The notes under the pieces were generated by a model, which saw only the letters and a program-made list of their open reading frames with translations, had not been told where the DNA came from and ran no database searches. Both the position numbers and the translations under genes were made by a program. 43,544 nt of DNA. It comes from an uncultured Bacilli bacterium (lineage in GTDB: Bacteria; Bacillota_I; Bacilli_A; RF39; UBA660). Below, one piece after another: positions 33,015 to 42,728 of this stretch; positions within the stretch are counted from its first letter, which is position 1; each line of letters begins with the position of its first letter. The stretch spans positions 1 through 43,544 of the forward strand of contig CALVXO010000014.1 in the NCBI GenBank assembly GCA_944371325.1, read 5' to 3'.

Positions 33015-34289
33015 ATGCTTAAAAATCAAATAAAAAAAACAATAATTGATTTTTCTAAAAAAAATGTTATTTTTAGAAAAATTATTAGAAAAACATTATA
33101 TCTAAAGGGGAAAATAAACTATTTAAAATATTACAACAAATATAAAGTTGATGATAAAATGATATTTTTTGAAGCATATAATGGACGAAATTATGCATGT
33201 AGTCCTAAAGCAATCTATGAATTTATGATTAAAGATGAAAGATTTAAAGATTATAAATTTGTTTGGGCTTTTAAAGATATTGATAAATATAAATTTGATG
33301 AAAATACAATAGTAGTTAAATCAAATAGTAAAGATTATTATAAGTATTTAGCTTCTTCTAAATATTGGATAGTTAATTCTTTAATAGATGTATCTATTAA
33401 AAAGAAAAAAAATCAAATTTATTTACAATGTTGGCATGGAACCCCTTTAAAAAAATTGAGATATGATATTGAAGTTAAGGGTTCTGTGTTGAATACTATT
33501 AATGAAATTAGAAAAAGAAATGATTTAGATGCAGTTAAATTTGATTACTTTATTTCTCCTTCTAAATTTTGTACAGAAAAATTTACTTCAGCCTTTAATC
33601 TTAAAAAATTAGGTAAAGAAAATATTATAATTGAAAAAGGATATCCTAGAAATGATTATTTATTTAATTATAAAAAAGAAGAAGTTGCTAAAATTAAAAA
33701 GAAGTTAAAATTACCTACAGATAAAAAAATAATTTTATATGCTCCGACATTTAGAGATAATCAACATACTTCAGGAGTAGGTTACACATATAATTTAGGT
33801 ATTGATTTTGATAAAATGCAAAAGGAACTAAGTAAAGAATACGTTATCTTATTTAGAACACATTATTTTGTATCAAATTCATTTGATTTTACTAAATATG
33901 AAAACTTTATTTATGATGTTTCAAGTTATGACGATATCAATGAATTATATATAATTTCAGATTTATTATTAACTGATTATTCAAGTGTTTTCTTTGATTT
34001 TGCTAATTTAAGAAGGCCAATGTTATTTTATATGTATGATTTAGATGATTATAAAAATAATTTAAGAGACTTTTATTTTGATTTGGATATTTTACCAGGT
34101 CCTATTGTAAAACAAGAGGATGATTTAATTAAAGAAATTAAAAATATAGATAATTATGATGCAGTATATCATGATAAATATGTAAAATTTAATAATAAAT
34201 TTAATTATTTAGATGATGGAAAAGCAACAAAAAGAGTAGTGGAGGTTATATTTTATGAGAAAAATAATAAAAATTTTAAAGAAAATTAA
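33015..34289 (+). CDS. CDP-glycerol glycerophosphotransferase 2 (TagF family)
   Basis: The 424-residue enzyme has a basic amphipathic N-terminus and the full polymerase-type core: QCWHGTPLKKL with His141, KGYPRNDY, YAPTFRDN, FRTHYF and TDYSSVFFDFANLRRPMLFY. It is expected to add glycerol-phosphate units to the teichoic-acid chain. The ATG at 33015 follows GGAGTGA inside the end of the previous gene, with only five bases between the genes. The next gene overlaps its end by 35 bases. A 29-base stretch at 33975-34003 coding for the TDYSSVFFDFA core is identical to one in the next gene. Confidence 0.9.
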   Translation: MLKNQIKKTIIDFSKKNVIFRKIIRKTLYLKGKINYLKYYNKYKVDDKMIFFEAYNGRNYACSPKAIYEFMIKDERFKDYKFVWAFKDIDKYKFDENTIVVKSNSKDYYKYLASSKYWIVNSLIDVSIKKKKNQIYLQCWHGTPLKKLRYDIEVKGSVLNTINEIRKRNDLDAVKFDYFISPSKFCTEKFTSAFNLKKLGKENIIIEKGYPRNDYLFNYKKEEVAKIKKKLKLPTDKKIILYAPTFRDNQHTSGVGYTYNLGIDFDKMQKELSKEYVILFRTHYFVSNSFDFTKYENFIYDVSSYDDINELYIISDLLLTDYSSVFFDFANLRRPMLFYMYDLDDYKNNLRDFYFDLDILPGPIVKQEDDLIKEIKNIDNYDAVYHDKYVKFNNKFNYLDDGKATKRVVEVIFYEKNNKNFKEN

Positions 34290-36693
34290 AAAAAATATAA
34301 AAAAAATTAATAAATCAAATTTTGCAAAATGGAAATATATAAATTATTATTATCATTTAAAAATAGACAATAGTGTTATATTATTAGAATCACAGCAAGG
34401 AAGAGAAGTTAATGGAAATATTTATTATATTCTAAAAGAATTAAGTACAAATGAAGAATATATTTCTTATAAATTATATTTAACAGTTTTAAAAGAAAAT
34501 AAAGAAAAAATAAAAAAATTCTTATACTGTAAAGGAATAAAAAATGTTAATTTTGTTGAATTAAACACAAAAGAATATTTTAAAATTATATCTAAAGCAA
34601 AATTTCTAATTAATGATAACACCTTTTTACCTTTTTTTATAAAAAAAGAAGATCAAATTTATTTAAATACATGGCATGGAACACCATTAAAAAGTTTAGG
34701 TAAAAATATTAAAAATGATATGCATAATATAGGAAATACGCAAAAAAACTTTTTAATGTCTGATTATTTACTTTATCCAAATGAATATACTAGAGATCAT
34801 ATAATAGAAGATTATATGATTGGAAATTTAAAATGTAATATAAACATAATGATGAGTGGTTATCCAAGAAATAGTGTATTTTTTGATGATGAACAAAGGA
34901 TAAGCATTAGAAAAAATCTTAATTTAGAAGGAAAGCAAGTTATAGCATATATGCCAACTTGGAGAGGTACTGTCCAAAACCAAAAAAATAATGCTCAAGA
35001 TATTAATTATATATTACAAAAATTAGATAAAAAATTAAATTCAAATCAAATTTTGTATGTAAATTTACATCCCATAGAAAAATCAAAAGTAAATTATAAT
35101 AAATTTAGAAAAATAAAACCATTTCCAAGTGATTACGAAACTTATGAATTTTTAAATGCTGCAGATTTATTGATTACGGATTATTCAAGTGTTTTCTTTG
35201 ATTTTGCCAATACAAATCGTAAAATAATTTTGTTTACATATGACAAGAATGAATACCTAAGTGATCGTGGTTTATATATGATGCTAGAAGAATTACCATT
35301 TTCAATAGTATATAATATTAAAGATTTAATAAATGAAATAAATTGTGACAATGATTATAATTATGACGAATTTAAAAAGATTTTTTGTAAGTATGACAGC
35401 ATTAATGTAACAAAAAAAATTTGTGAAAGAATTATCTTGAATAAGCAAAATAATCTTAAAATTGATAAATTAAAATCGAATAAAAAAGAAAATGTTTTAA
35501 TATATCCTGGAAATTTAGCTCCGAATGGAGTTACAGCTTCTTTAAAAAATTTATTATCTTCAGTTGATAGGACCAAACGTAATTATTACCTTCTTTTGGA
35601 TTCTAAATCAGTTCAGCGCTATCAAAATGAATTGTATGATCTTTCAAAATATGTTGATTACATTACAATAAAGGGCCAAATGAATTTAAGTTTATTAAAT
35701 AAAATAATTAATTTGTTTTATCGACATAAATTAATTTCCACTTTTGTTTTTATGAAAATGTTTAGAAGACACTTTAAAACAGAAATTAAGAGGATTTTAG
35801 GAGAATCAAAATTTGATACAGTTATTCAGTTTTCTGGATACGCCTATAAAAAAATATTATTATTATCTTGTTTTGATTGTAATCGAATAATATATGTGCA
35901 TAGTGATATGAAAAAAGAAATTGAAACTAGAAAAAATCAAAGAAAAGATGTTTTAAAATATGCTTATAATAATTATGACAAAATCGCTATCGTAACAGAA
36001 GATTTATTAGATTCAACATGTTATTTTATGAAAAGAAAAAATAAAAATAAAATTATGGTTGTTAATAATCTTATTAATTATGATATAATTAATAAGAAAA
36101 AGAATTTACCAGTCAAAATTGAAAATAGTACAACAATGAATATTTCTTTTGCAAAATTAAATAAAATACTAAATAGCAAATCAAAAAAATTTATTAATGT
36201 AGGTAGATTTTCACCTGAAAAAGGACAATTTAGATTAATAAAATGTTTTGAACGTTTATGGAAAGAAGATAATTCAATTTATTTGATAATTATGGGTGGA
36301 AGAGGAGAACTTTATGAACAAATTGTTGATTATATTTCTAAATTAGAATGTAAAAACAATATTGTTACTATTTATAATGTAAAAAATCCATACGCAATTT
36401 TAAATCGTTGTAATTATTTTGTATTATCATCATTTTATGAGGGGTTTGGGCTTGTATTAGTTGAGGCAAATATATGTAATTTACCAATTATTTCTACAAA
36501 TATTGATGGACCTAAAAAATTTATGGAAAAATACGGTGGAACTTTGGTTGAAAATTCAGAAGAGGGTATTTACAAAGGGATGAAATCACTTTTAAATGAT
36601 GAAATAAAAGTGATTAATGTAAATTATGAAGATTACAATATGTTTGCACTAAATCAATTTGAAAATTTGTTTAAAAAGAAAGGAAAAAGATAA
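34255..36693 (+). CDS. Fusion: CDP-glycerol glycerophosphotransferase plus GT4 glycosyltransferase
   Basis: This 812-residue protein joins two enzymes. The first 390 residues are a CDP-glycerol transferase with NTWHGTPLKSLG (His141), SGYPRNSVF, YMPTWRG and TDYSSVFFDFANTNRK. Residues from about 415 to the end are a GT-B glycosyltransferase of family 4: PGNLAPNGVTASLKNLL, NVGRFSPEKGQ, and YEGFGLVLVEANICNLPI (E-x7-E). A natural reading is that one domain elongates the glycerol-phosphate chain and the other adds a sugar to it. It starts at ATG 34255 after GGAGG, within the preceding gene. The tagD start lies one base after its stop. Confidence 0.88.
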   Translation: MRKIIKILKKIKKNIKKINKSNFAKWKYINYYYHLKIDNSVILLESQQGREVNGNIYYILKELSTNEEYISYKLYLTVLKENKEKIKKFLYCKGIKNVNFVELNTKEYFKIISKAKFLINDNTFLPFFIKKEDQIYLNTWHGTPLKSLGKNIKNDMHNIGNTQKNFLMSDYLLYPNEYTRDHIIEDYMIGNLKCNINIMMSGYPRNSVFFDDEQRISIRKNLNLEGKQVIAYMPTWRGTVQNQKNNAQDINYILQKLDKKLNSNQILYVNLHPIEKSKVNYNKFRKIKPFPSDYETYEFLNAADLLITDYSSVFFDFANTNRKIILFTYDKNEYLSDRGLYMMLEELPFSIVYNIKDLINEINCDNDYNYDEFKKIFCKYDSINVTKKICERIILNKQNNLKIDKLKSNKKENVLIYPGNLAPNGVTASLKNLLSSVDRTKRNYYLLLDSKSVQRYQNELYDLSKYVDYITIKGQMNLSLLNKIINLFYRHKLISTFVFMKMFRRHFKTEIKRILGESKFDTVIQFSGYAYKKILLLSCFDCNRIIYVHSDMKKEIETRKNQRKDVLKYAYNNYDKIAIVTEDLLDSTCYFMKRKNKNKIMVVNNLINYDIINKKKNLPVKIENSTTMNISFAKLNKILNSKSKKFINVGRFSPEKGQFRLIKCFERLWKEDNSIYLIIMGGRGELYEQIVDYISKLECKNNIVTIYNVKNPYAILNRCNYFVLSSFYEGFGLVLVEANICNLPIISTNIDGPKKFMEKYGGTLVENSEEGIYKGMKSLLNDEIKVINVNYEDYNMFALNQFENLFKKKGKR

Positions 36694-36694
36694 C

Positions 36695-37147
36695 ATGAAA
36701 AGAATTTTAACATATGGTACATTTGATTTATTACATTATGGTCATATTAGATTACTAAAGAGGGCAAAAGCATTAGGAGATTATTTAATAGTAGCTTTGA
36801 GTACTGATGAGTTCAACGCTATTAAAGGAAAAAAAGCATACCATAATTATGAAACTAGAAAATTAATGCTAGAAGCAATAAGATATGTCGATTTAGTTAT
36901 ACCTGAAGAAAATTGGGAACAAAAAATTAATGATGTAAAAGAATATAAAGCAGACGTTGTTGTTATGGGAAGTGATTGGGCAGGTAGTGATAGATTCAAT
37001 TATTTAACTGATTATTGTGAAGTAGTATATTTAGATAGAACTGAAGGAATATCTACTACAAAAATAAAAGAGGAATTAAAACTTCAAGAACCTATTAATG
37101 GCATAGATCAAATTCCTGGACAAGATGAAACGAATTTAGGAAAGTAG
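36695..37147 (+). CDS. tagD: Glycerol-3-phosphate cytidylyltransferase TagD
   Basis: TagD makes CDP-glycerol from CTP and sn-glycerol-3-phosphate, the donor for the three transferases upstream. The 150-residue protein has TYGTFDLLHYGH with the HxGH motif (14-17) and RTEGISTT (115-122), both characteristic. The last 20 residues (after KIKEELK) are an extra polar tail. I start at ATG 36695, one base after the previous stop, since the protein family begins with KRILTYGTF; AAAGGA is upstream. dltA follows 10 bases after its stop. Confidence 0.95.
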   Translation: MKRILTYGTFDLLHYGHIRLLKRAKALGDYLIVALSTDEFNAIKGKKAYHNYETRKLMLEAIRYVDLVIPEENWEQKINDVKEYKADVVVMGSDWAGSDRFNYLTDYCEVVYLDRTEGISTTKIKEELKLQEPINGIDQIPGQDETNLGK

Positions 37148-37157
37148 GAAGATAATT

Positions 37158-38675
37158 ATGAAGAAAAGTATAGTTAGTTATTTAGAGGAAAATGCTAAAA
37201 TTTTAAAAGAAAAAACTATTTTTGAAGAAAGTAATAAAAAAGTAAGTTACTCCGAATTTTGCAAAGATTCTAAAATTATTGCCTCTAATATTTTAAAAAA
37301 TGGAGAAGAAATATATAATGAACCAATTGCAATTTTTATAGACAAAAGTATTCAATGCTTGGAAGTAATGTTTGGTATTTTATATAGTGGGAATTGTTAT
37401 TGCGTTTTAGATACTACTTCACCTCAAGAAAGAATTTCGACAATAATTAATACTTTAAATCCTAAATTAATAATTTCTGATAATAAACATATTAGCGAAT
37501 TGTCTAGTTATAATATTCAAAAATTAAATATTGACAGTTTATCTATAACAAATATAAATGAGAAGAAATTAGATAAAGTTGAGAAAAAAAGAATTGATAC
37601 GGATCCAGCCTATATTTTATTCACAAGTGGTTCAACTGGTATTCCTAAAGGAACAGTAATTACACACCGCTCACTTATAAACTATGTTAAATGGTTTGGC
37701 ATAACTTTTAATATTAATGATAAAACAATTTTTGGAAATCAGACACCATTTTACTTTAGTATGTCTGTATCTGATGTTTATTCTACTGTTATGTTTGGAG
37801 CAACTTTAAATATAATTCCAAAAATTAATTTTTCTTTTCCTGTTAATTTAATTAAATATTTAAATGAACATATGATAAATACTATATATTGGGTTCCTTC
37901 CATTATTAGTATAGTAGCAAACTCGAAAATTTTTGATTATATTTTACCAGAGTATTTAGAAAAAGTTTTATTTGCTGGTGAAGTTATGCCAATGCCACAA
38001 TTAAATATATGGAGAAAATATTTACCCAATTTGTTTTATGCTAATTTGTATGGACCTACTGAAACAACGGACATTTGTGCTTATTATATAATAAATCGTG
38101 ATTTTAAAGATAATGAAACGCTTCCAATAGGAAAAGCTTGTGACAATTTAGAAATTATGCTCATTACTGATGATGGAAAACAAGTATCTTCTGATGAAAT
38201 TGGTGAAATATTTGTAAGAGGTTCATTTGTTGGTAATGGATATTATAACAACATTGAAAAAACTAATTTATCTTTTGTTCAAAATCCTTTGAACAAAAAC
38301 TATCCTGAAATTGTATATAAAACTGGTGATTTGGGAAAAATTAATAAATATGGAGAAATAGAGTATTATGGACGTAAGGATTTTCAAATAAAACATATGG
38401 GATATCGCATTGAATTAGGGGAAATCGAAACAAATATAAATTCTTTAGAAGGATTAACTATTTGTGCTTGTATTTATGATATAATTAATAAATTTATAGT
38501 ATTATTTTATGAATCTCAAATATTAAATGATGCTGATGTCATAAATTATTCCGATAAAAAATTATTAAAATATATGCGTCCAAATAAAATTATAAAATTA
38601 TCAAAAATGCCTTATAATGCTAACGGAAAAATAGATAGAGTAGAATTAAAAAAAATATACGAGGAGATGATATAG
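37158..38675 (+). CDS. dltA: DltA-like D-alanine--carrier protein ligase
   Basis: This ANL-superfamily enzyme activates an amino acid with ATP and loads it on a carrier protein. The 505 residues match the DltA length. The P-loop is LFTSGSTGIPKG (about 154-165), followed by YGPTETTD (298-305), YKTGDLG and YGRKDFQIKHMGYRIELGEIE segments, and the catalytic Lys491 in NANGKIDR. The gene for a small carrier follows one base later. D-alanine is the expected substrate because the set sits in a teichoic-acid locus; another amino acid cannot be excluded. AGGAAGA lies before the ATG. Confidence 0.88.
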   Translation: MKKSIVSYLEENAKILKEKTIFEESNKKVSYSEFCKDSKIIASNILKNGEEIYNEPIAIFIDKSIQCLEVMFGILYSGNCYCVLDTTSPQERISTIINTLNPKLIISDNKHISELSSYNIQKLNIDSLSITNINEKKLDKVEKKRIDTDPAYILFTSGSTGIPKGTVITHRSLINYVKWFGITFNINDKTIFGNQTPFYFSMSVSDVYSTVMFGATLNIIPKINFSFPVNLIKYLNEHMINTIYWVPSIISIVANSKIFDYILPEYLEKVLFAGEVMPMPQLNIWRKYLPNLFYANLYGPTETTDICAYYIINRDFKDNETLPIGKACDNLEIMLITDDGKQVSSDEIGEIFVRGSFVGNGYYNNIEKTNLSFVQNPLNKNYPEIVYKTGDLGKINKYGEIEYYGRKDFQIKHMGYRIELGEIETNINSLEGLTICACIYDIINKFIVLFYESQILNDADVINYSDKKLLKYMRPNKIIKLSKMPYNANGKIDRVELKKIYEEMI

Positions 38676-38676
38676 T

Positions 38677-38898
38677 ATGAAAGAAATAATAGAAATATTA
38701 AATGAAATAAAACCTGGAATAGATTATGCAAACGAAAAAAATTTAATAACAAATGAAATTTTGACATCTTTTGATATTGTTATGTTAATTTCATTGTTGA
38801 ATAATAAATTTAATGTCAATATTACACCAATCGAATTAGTACCTGAAAATTTTGAAAATGTTGAAGCAATAGAAAAATTAATTAATAAACTAAAATAA
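38677..38898 (+). CDS. dltC: Carrier protein, DltC-like
   Basis: This 73-residue acyl-carrier-type protein is predicted to carry the activated D-alanine on a phosphopantetheine arm. The attachment serine is most likely Ser31 in ILTSFDIVMLISLLN, where the usual Asp before Ser is replaced by Thr. Helices and acidic character fit the fold. It has GAGGAGA upstream, one base after dltA. Confidence 0.8.
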   Translation: MKEIIEILNEIKPGIDYANEKNLITNEILTSFDIVMLISLLNNKFNVNITPIELVPENFENVEAIEKLINKLK

Positions 38899-38915
38899 TT
38901 TTAATTGGTGATAAT

Positions 38916-40406
38916 ATGAATTATGTTTCATTAGTTTTTTTGATATTTGTTGTTTTATTGATTTCAATTTATTATATATTGCCAAAAAAAAGAAGATGGT
39001 ATGTTATTTTAATTGGTAATATAATTTTTTTCTTGTCTTTAAGTGGCAGTTTAATAATTTTTCTGTTTTTATCCTCTTTAATTGCTTTTTTTACTGCAAA
39101 TTTTATTGATAAATACAAAAATAAAAATAGGATAGTTCTTATTTTATCTATAATATTGATTTTGAGCTTTTTAATTGCTTTGAAATATTCTAATTTTCTT
39201 TTTTCATTAATAAATCCAATTATTAATATAATAGGATTTAATATTCCGTATGCTAATTTAATAATGCCAATAGGTATTTCATATTATACTTTAGAAATGA
39301 TTTCATATGTTGTTGATGTTTATAGAAAAAAAATTAATCCTGAGAAAAATTTTTTAAAATTATTTACTTTCTTTTCATATTTTCCTAAAATAATTGAAGG
39401 ACCTATTAGCAGGTATTCAAATCTAAAAGAAGAAATATTTAATGAAAAAAAGTTCGATTATGAAAATTTTAAATCTGCGTGGGTATTAATTGGCTATGGA
39501 TTTATGAAAAAATTAATAATTGCCGATCGATTAGGAATTTTTGTTGATAATGTCTTTAAAAATAATTATGTAGGAATACCTGTTGCTTTAGCTGTTATTA
39601 TGTATACAATTCAAATTTATTGTGATTTTTCGGGATGTATAGATATTGTAAGTGGAGTATCAGAATTATTCAATATAAAGTTACCAAATAATTTTAAAAG
39701 ACCATTTTTTTCACAATCTATTCAAGAGTTTTGGCGTAGATGGCATATAACTTTAGGTGAATGGTTAAAAGATTATATATTTTATCCTATTTCATTATCA
39801 AAAATAAACATGAAATTAAACTTAAAAGTGCGTAAAATTAAATTTAAACATTTATCTAAGTTTATAATAATTGCATTTCCATTATTTTTTGTTTGGTTCT
39901 TTAATGGCTTATGGCATGGAGCAAGTATAAAATACATACTATATGGTTTATATTATTATTTACTTATGATGTTAGGTGTTCTGTTAAAGCCTGTTTTAGA
40001 TAAAATAGTTATTTTGTTGAAGGTAAATACAAATGTTTGGAGTTTTAAATTGTTTAGAATTTTACGAACACTTTTAATTGTTTGTATTGGAATGTTGTTG
40101 TTTAGAAGTGAAAATGTTAATCAATTTTTTTCTATGATTAAAGGTATGTTTTCTTTATCTTCAAATGTTGTTTTTTCAAATTTAGGATTAAATTTATTAG
40201 ACTTTTTAGTTAGCTGCATTTTTATTATAATAATTTTTTCTATAGAACTTTCTCAAGAATTAGGGATAAATGTTAGAGAAAAATTAAATGATCAAAATTT
40301 AATTTTTAGATGGATTGTCTATTTGTTTATCATTTTTTCAATTTTAATTTTTGGAATATACGGTAGGGGATATGCTGCTAAAAGCTTTATATATGGAGGT
40401 TTTTAA
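38916..40406 (+). CDS. MBOAT acyltransferase, AlgI/DltB type
   Basis: A polytopic membrane O-acyltransferase of 496 residues with about ten membrane segments. Family marks are EGPISRY (161-167), YCDFSGCIDI (235-244), EFWRRWHITL (271-280) and NGLWHGAS with the likely catalytic His334. By position it does the DltB step, moving the acyl group across the membrane to the outer face. Its length and sequence are closer to AlgI-type alginate/exopolysaccharide acetyltransferases than to classic DltB, which has about 400 residues. TTGGTGA is upstream, and the DltD-like gene begins right after its stop. Confidence 0.88.
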   Translation: MNYVSLVFLIFVVLLISIYYILPKKRRWYVILIGNIIFFLSLSGSLIIFLFLSSLIAFFTANFIDKYKNKNRIVLILSIILILSFLIALKYSNFLFSLINPIINIIGFNIPYANLIMPIGISYYTLEMISYVVDVYRKKINPEKNFLKLFTFFSYFPKIIEGPISRYSNLKEEIFNEKKFDYENFKSAWVLIGYGFMKKLIIADRLGIFVDNVFKNNYVGIPVALAVIMYTIQIYCDFSGCIDIVSGVSELFNIKLPNNFKRPFFSQSIQEFWRRWHITLGEWLKDYIFYPISLSKINMKLNLKVRKIKFKHLSKFIIIAFPLFFVWFFNGLWHGASIKYILYGLYYYLLMMLGVLLKPVLDKIVILLKVNTNVWSFKLFRILRTLLIVCIGMLLFRSENVNQFFSMIKGMFSLSSNVVFSNLGLNLLDFLVSCIFIIIIFSIELSQELGINVREKLNDQNLIFRWIVYLFIIFSILIFGIYGRGYAAKSFIYGGF

Positions 40407-41471
40407 ATGAATGAATCAGTAAAAAATTTATTTAAATTTATTATTTTTGTGTCAATAACTTTATTTTTAATATATAAAGTTGGCATTATTTTTGTTCCTG
40501 AAACTATTTCAAACGGAGGATTACAAGGGCAAACGATTACAACTAAAGGATATTATGAATTACCATCAAATTCAATCGATGTATTATTTTTAGGTGATAG
40601 TACTATGCTTAATGCTGTTTCACCAATGGAATTATGGAACAATTTTGGTATTGTATCTTACAATTATAGTGTTTCTTCTGTTAGAACTTATGGGACTTAT
40701 TATATGCTCAAAGACGCTTTAAAAACTCAAAATCCTAAATTGGTGGTTATAGATTCTGATACGATGTTTTACAAATATAAATTTAATGAACCGCATCAAA
40801 GGGCACATATTGATCATTTAAAAAATTTATTTGTAAAGTATGAATTAGTTAATGATGAAAATTATCCTTTTTCTTTTATGGATAAATTATCTGCTTACTT
40901 TCCTCTATTACGATATCATAGTCGCTGGAATGAGTTAAAATTAAAAGATATAAAAAAATTAAATAAAAATTATTATTCAGTTACTAAAGGTTTTGTAATG
41001 GCTTCGTCAGTTATACCTAGTGAAAATTCAGAAATATATATGGATGAATACAATGAAAATGTAAATTTTGAAAATAATTCATACGAATACTTAGAAAAAA
41101 TTTATAACTATTGTACTGAAAAAAATATTTTATTAATGATACTTCAAACTCCTAATAGTAGAGATTGGGGGAAAACTCAATCAAAATTAGTTAAAGAATT
41201 TGCTGATTCTCATAACATTAAATTTTTGGATTTTAACACTTTTGAATTTGGATTAAATTGGAATGAAGATACAAAAGATGGTGGTGCTCATTTAAATGTT
41301 TTAGGCGCAATAAAATTGACTAATTATTTGGGTGGATATTTAAAAAATAATTTTGATTTACCAGACAATAGACAAAATTTTTATTATACAAATTGGAATA
41401 ATGATTATAAATTGTATGAAGCAGAGCTAAATAAATATATTACTAATGCAAATAATAATATAAAAAAATGA
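40407..41471 (+). CDS. DltD-like membrane-anchored SGNH protein
   Basis: A 354-residue protein with one N-terminal membrane helix (about 10-30) and an outward SGNH-hydrolase-like domain. The catalytic nucleophile is probably Ser65 in LFLGDSTML, and the Asp/His pair lies in DGGAHLN near residue 290. DltD proteins complete D-alanylation of teichoic acid at the outer face; AlgX/AlgJ-like SGNH proteins work with AlgI-type acyltransferases in the same way. It starts one base after the MBOAT stop (GGAGG upstream) and ends in TGA overlapping the next start. Confidence 0.82.
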   Translation: MNESVKNLFKFIIFVSITLFLIYKVGIIFVPETISNGGLQGQTITTKGYYELPSNSIDVLFLGDSTMLNAVSPMELWNNFGIVSYNYSVSSVRTYGTYYMLKDALKTQNPKLVVIDSDTMFYKYKFNEPHQRAHIDHLKNLFVKYELVNDENYPFSFMDKLSAYFPLLRYHSRWNELKLKDIKKLNKNYYSVTKGFVMASSVIPSENSEIYMDEYNENVNFENNSYEYLEKIYNYCTEKNILLMILQTPNSRDWGKTQSKLVKEFADSHNIKFLDFNTFEFGLNWNEDTKDGGAHLNVLGAIKLTNYLGGYLKNNFDLPDNRQNFYYTNWNNDYKLYEAELNKYITNANNNIKK

Positions 41472-41908
41472 TGAAATTAGTAATTGAGGAAATAAAAGAA
41501 AATTATGAATATCAAAAGGAAAAAATAATATCTGATACTATTAAAAAATATTACAATATAGATCAACATAGAATTTTGTATACACAAAATGGAAAACCAT
41601 ATATTGAAAATAATAAAGTTTATTTTAGTATTTCAAACGATAATAATATATTGTTAATTGCTTTTGATATAAATCCTATTGGTGCTGATATACAATTTTA
41701 TAGAAAAATTCCCAATTATTTAAAAAAATTTCTTTTAATGGAAGATTTTAATGATATTAATGTCATTAATGAATTTTCTAAAAAAGAAGCAGTTATAAAA
41801 TTGATTGATAGTAAGCTTAATTGTATTAATGATATTGATTTAACTAAATATAAAATTCTTTCATATGAGAATGAAAAATATGTAATTAGTATTGCACAAT
41901 ATCATTAA
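41468..41908 (+). CDS. Small divergent 4'-phosphopantetheinyl transferase
   Basis: Sfp-type enzymes move phosphopantetheine from CoA to a carrier-protein serine. The 146-residue protein shows NGKPYIEN (41-48), YFSISND (52-58), IGADIQ (71-76) and EFSKKEAVIKL (102-112), in the family order. Asp74 and Glu107 keep the metal-binding places, but Gln76 replaces the usual Glu, and Asn57 stands where the His of SxSH is expected. It is also short (family about 220). The start overlaps the previous TGA (ATGA), so it belongs to the operon and most simply activates the DltC-like carrier. Activity is uncertain. Confidence 0.72.
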   Translation: MMKLVIEEIKENYEYQKEKIISDTIKKYYNIDQHRILYTQNGKPYIENNKVYFSISNDNNILLIAFDINPIGADIQFYRKIPNYLKKFLLMEDFNDINVINEFSKKEAVIKLIDSKLNCINDIDLTKYKILSYENEKYVISIAQYH

Positions 41909-41942
41909 AATTATATATATTGATATTATTTGAGGTGTTGAA

Positions 41943-42728
41943 ATGAAAAAATTTATTAACGATATAAAAAAATATTTTAAATATATGATTTATTCAACTA
42001 AATCTAATTTAAAAACTGAGGTTGCTAATTCATATTTAAATTGGCTTTGGTGGATATTAGATCCATTATGTTTTATGTTAGTATATACATTTATAGTTGA
42101 AATAGTGTTTAAAACAAAAGAGCAAAATTTACCGGTTTTTGTATTAGTTGGGTTGACCGCTTGGAATTTTTTTAATGTAACAGTTAATTCTAGTGTAAAA
42201 CTTATTGCTAATAATCAATCAATCGTTACTAAAGTGTATATACCAAAATATATTTTATTATTAATAAAAATGTTCACTAATTTATTTAAGATGTTTATTT
42301 CTTGGGGATTAATTTTAATAATGATGTTAATATTTAAAGTTCCTTATACACTTTATATGTTACAATTTTTCCCAGTGTTATTTGTGTTATTTGTTTTATC
42401 TTTTGGAATTGCATGTATTTTAATGCATTTTGGTGTTTTTGTTGAAGATTTAAGTAACGTTATGACAATATTATTAAAGCTTGCTTTTTATTTGTCTGGA
42501 ATATTTTATTCTATTTCAACAAGAGTACCAGTTCCTTATAATAGATTATTACTCAATTTAAACCCAATTGCTTTTATAATTGATTCATTTAGAAAGACAT
42601 TTTTAAATGCCCAGTTAGTAAATTATAAGATGTTAGGTTTATGGCTTATTATAGGAATATTATTATCAATTATAGGTATTAAAACAATTCAAAAATATGA
42701 AAATAGTTATGCGAAGGTGACAAAATGA
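41943..42728 (+). CDS. tagG: Teichoic acid ABC exporter permease (TagG-like)
   Basis: A 261-residue ABC-2 type permease with about six membrane helices. SNLKTEVANSYLNWLWWILDP is an elbow segment typical of O-antigen and teichoic-acid exporters (stated as a landmark at about 20-40), and the C-terminal NLNPIAFIIDSFRKTFL is characteristic of the family. With the following ATPase it would flip the finished lipid-linked polymer outward. GAGGTG precedes the ATG; the ATPase start overlaps its stop by four bases. Confidence 0.9.
   Translation: MKKFINDIKKYFKYMIYSTKSNLKTEVANSYLNWLWWILDPLCFMLVYTFIVEIVFKTKEQNLPVFVLVGLTAWNFFNVTVNSSVKLIANNQSIVTKVYIPKYILLLIKMFTNLFKMFISWGLILIMMLIFKVPYTLYMLQFFPVLFVLFVLSFGIACILMHFGVFVEDLSNVMTILLKLAFYLSGIFYSISTRVPVPYNRLLLNLNPIAFIIDSFRKTFLNAQLVNYKMLGLWLIIGILLSIIGIKTIQKYENSYAKVTK

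Noticed and set aside
15925-41471. UGA read as tryptophan, as in Mollicutes
   Set aside because: TGA ends several genes at sensible places (15925-16506, 31912-33009, 40407-41471), and tryptophans at conserved positions use TGG.
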